From Shouchella lonarensis (GTDB lineage Bacteria > Bacillota > Bacilli > Bacillales > Bacillaceae_D), in assembly GCF_900096965.1 (NCBI RefSeq), contig NZ_FMYM01000002.1, positions 124,001 through 188,000 of the forward strand: a stretch of DNA of 64,000 nt, written 5' to 3'. Every line of letters starts with the position of its first letter. Position 1 is the first letter of the stretch. Positions 62,683 to 64,000 of this stretch are shown here, piece by piece. The position numbers and the translations under genes are program-made. A model generated the notes under the pieces. It was not told where the DNA came from. It saw only the letters and a program-made list of their open reading frames with translations, and did not search any database.

Positions 62683-63977
62683 TAGATTTGCCCCTCCTCT
62701 TTAAACGAGCGACTGCGTCGGAATTGGAAGATCGCGATACTTGCAACAATGAGTCCGATAATGATCGAAATCGTTGCGGCCATACTGTACTGCTGATTTT
62801 CAAACGCGAGTTTATATACCCATGAGATTAAAATGTCGGTGCCACCGGCGTTTTGTCCTTGGACAGGAGGCCCTCCTTGGTTAAATAAGTAAATAATATT
62901 GAAGTTATTAAAGTTTGCGGCGTACTGCATAATGAGTAGTGGTGCAGTCGCAAATAAAATATGAGGCAATGTAATGAAACGCAATTTTTGAAACCGGCTG
63001 GCGCCATCAATATCGGCTGCTTCGTACCAGTCAGACGAAATGCTTTGCAACACACCGGTGAACAATGCGAATACGAATGGAAAGCCAAGCCATACTTGAA
63101 TGATGACCAAAGCAAAACGAGACCAGAGGACATCACTTAGCCACGGAATGTTTGTGCCAAACAGTGGATAGATGATATCGCGATTGATTGCTCCGAATTC
63201 GTTGTTGAATAACGCCACGAAAATCAGGATCGTTACAAAAGCCGGCACGGCCCAAGGCAAAATTAAGATCGTGCGAATGGTGCGCTTAAATTTAATCCGT
63301 TTATCATTGACAAGTAGCGCAAGAAGCAATGCGAGTGCAATTTGTAATGTCGTTGCTACTAAGGTCCAAATAAGGGTCCATGAAAAGACAGAAACAAACG
63401 TTTCGCGCCAAATTGGCACGGTGAATAAGTTTTTCAGGTTTTCGAATCCAATCCAGTCAAGAAGTGCGCGTGGTGGTGCATTGTGTAAACTATAATTTGT
63501 AAATGACAGCCCCACCATAAAAAGAAGTGGGAACACAACCGTAAATACAAGTAGGAAAAACCCAGGTCCGACGAGGATATATGGGAACCCTTTATCCCAC
63601 GCATGCCAAAAGCCTTCTCGTAATGTAAGACGTGATGCACCAGCGCGAATGGCTTCGGCACTTTTGTATGCATCACGTAAGTTGACCCAGTAAAAAGCAA
63701 GAGCGAATGTGAGTAGGAGGACAGCCATCATGCCTTGTCCAAGCAACACACGGGAGTCATCAATCCGTGGCATCGTTCCGAGTGTAAAAAGCCCCCAGAA
63801 ACCAATGTTTAAAAAGTCATAAAAAACAACGACAAAGGCAGCGGCAAACAAGAGAAAAAGGCTCCCCTTCAGCCAATGACGATTGTATAGTTGTCCTAGC
63901 CCGGGAATGAGCGACAGCGCACAAGCGAGTCGTGGACGGTGTTTTTGTGTGTGAGCCTGATCTTGGGCAGTACCCAT
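62682..63977 (-). CDS. malF: Maltodextrin ABC transporter permease MalF
   Basis: 431 residues. The N terminus LSLIPGLGQLYNRHWLKGSLFLLF is the two-helix extension seen in the B. subtilis maltodextrin permease MdxF. Six core helices follow, with an EAA loop YEAADIDGASRFQKLRFITLPHI. aaggagtg ribosome binding site before the ATG, which lies 23 bases from the window edge, so the promoter is not visible. Coupled to malG. Confidence 0.94.
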   Translation of the reverse strand: MGTAQDQAHTQKHRPRLACALSLIPGLGQLYNRHWLKGSLFLLFAAAFVVVFYDFLNIGFWGLFTLGTMPRIDDSRVLLGQGMMAVLLLTFALAFYWVNLRDAYKSAEAIRAGASRLTLREGFWHAWDKGFPYILVGPGFFLLVFTVVFPLLFMVGLSFTNYSLHNAPPRALLDWIGFENLKNLFTVPIWRETFVSVFSWTLIWTLVATTLQIALALLLALLVNDKRIKFKRTIRTILILPWAVPAFVTILIFVALFNNEFGAINRDIIYPLFGTNIPWLSDVLWSRFALVIIQVWLGFPFVFALFTGVLQSISSDWYEAADIDGASRFQKLRFITLPHILFATAPLLIMQYAANFNNFNIIYLFNQGGPPVQGQNAGGTDILISWVYKLAFENQQYSMAATISIIIGLIVASIAIFQFRRSRSFKEEGQI

Positions 63978-64000
63978 GAGCGGTTCACTCCTTTCTAATT

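Overview
The window is a 64 kb chromosomal stretch of a low-to-moderate G+C, endospore-forming Bacillaceae member. The F1 ATPase genes, murAA, spoIID, spoIIQ, spoIIID, mbl and fabZ occur in the order familiar from Bacillus. Recognisable sigma-F and sigma-G promoters, a gerA-type germinant receptor and Cys-rich coat-like proteins support sporulation. The genus cannot be fixed from the sequence alone. No tRNA, rRNA, CRISPR array or insertion sequence was seen.

Region 1 (1-14.8 kb) is core genome: 3' end of atpG, atpD, atpC, a DUF1146 protein, ywmB, murAA, spoIID, spoIIQ, spoIIID, mbl and a small EpuA-like membrane protein. A tricistronic germination-receptor operon with its own sigma-G promoter follows, then an esterase on the opposite strand and fabZ.

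Region 2 (14.8-21.6 kb) concerns carbohydrate and envelope: a secreted multidomain GH13 amylase with a sigma-A promoter and a downstream cre/LacI-type operator; galE with a perfect LacI-type palindrome just upstream; a TPR protein and an LCP-family wall-polymer ligase in one leftward unit; and an unrecognised anchored protein.

Region 3 (21.6-47.8 kb) is a type VII secretion (T7SS, Yuk/Ess) island. Core genes are split into two divergent units: esaA-essA leftward and esxA-esaB-essB-essC rightward. Downstream are two small helical LXG-partner proteins (YwqH/YwqI-like), an LXG protein with a glycine-zipper C terminus (candidate membrane-active toxin), and an accessory array. The array holds three paralogous multi-pass membrane proteins (candidate immunity proteins), an SF2 helicase with two membrane segments, a tandem pair of unrecognised paralogues, a possible gene remnant and several small membrane proteins, ending with a lipoprotein. 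The layout resembles toxin plus membrane-immunity arrays such as TspA/TsaI of Staphylococcus aureus, but I do not recognise the membrane family. This is the most likely undescribed system in the window.

Region 4 (47.8-54.0 kb) covers wall polymers: tagH/tagG teichoic-acid exporter leftward and the complete dTDP-L-rhamnose pathway rfbACBD rightward. Region 5 (54.0-59.8 kb) is copper export (CsoR-type operator, copA, His-rich anchored protein), then two Cys-rich proteins and an unknown, probably spore-surface proteins (sigma-K-like promoter). Region 6 (59.8-64 kb) has an SCP2-domain protein, a GNAT acetyltransferase broken by one stop codon, and a maltodextrin ABC permease pair malF-malG followed by a LacI-family regulator, which fits with the amylase 45 kb away: starch is cut outside the cell and the maltodextrins are imported.
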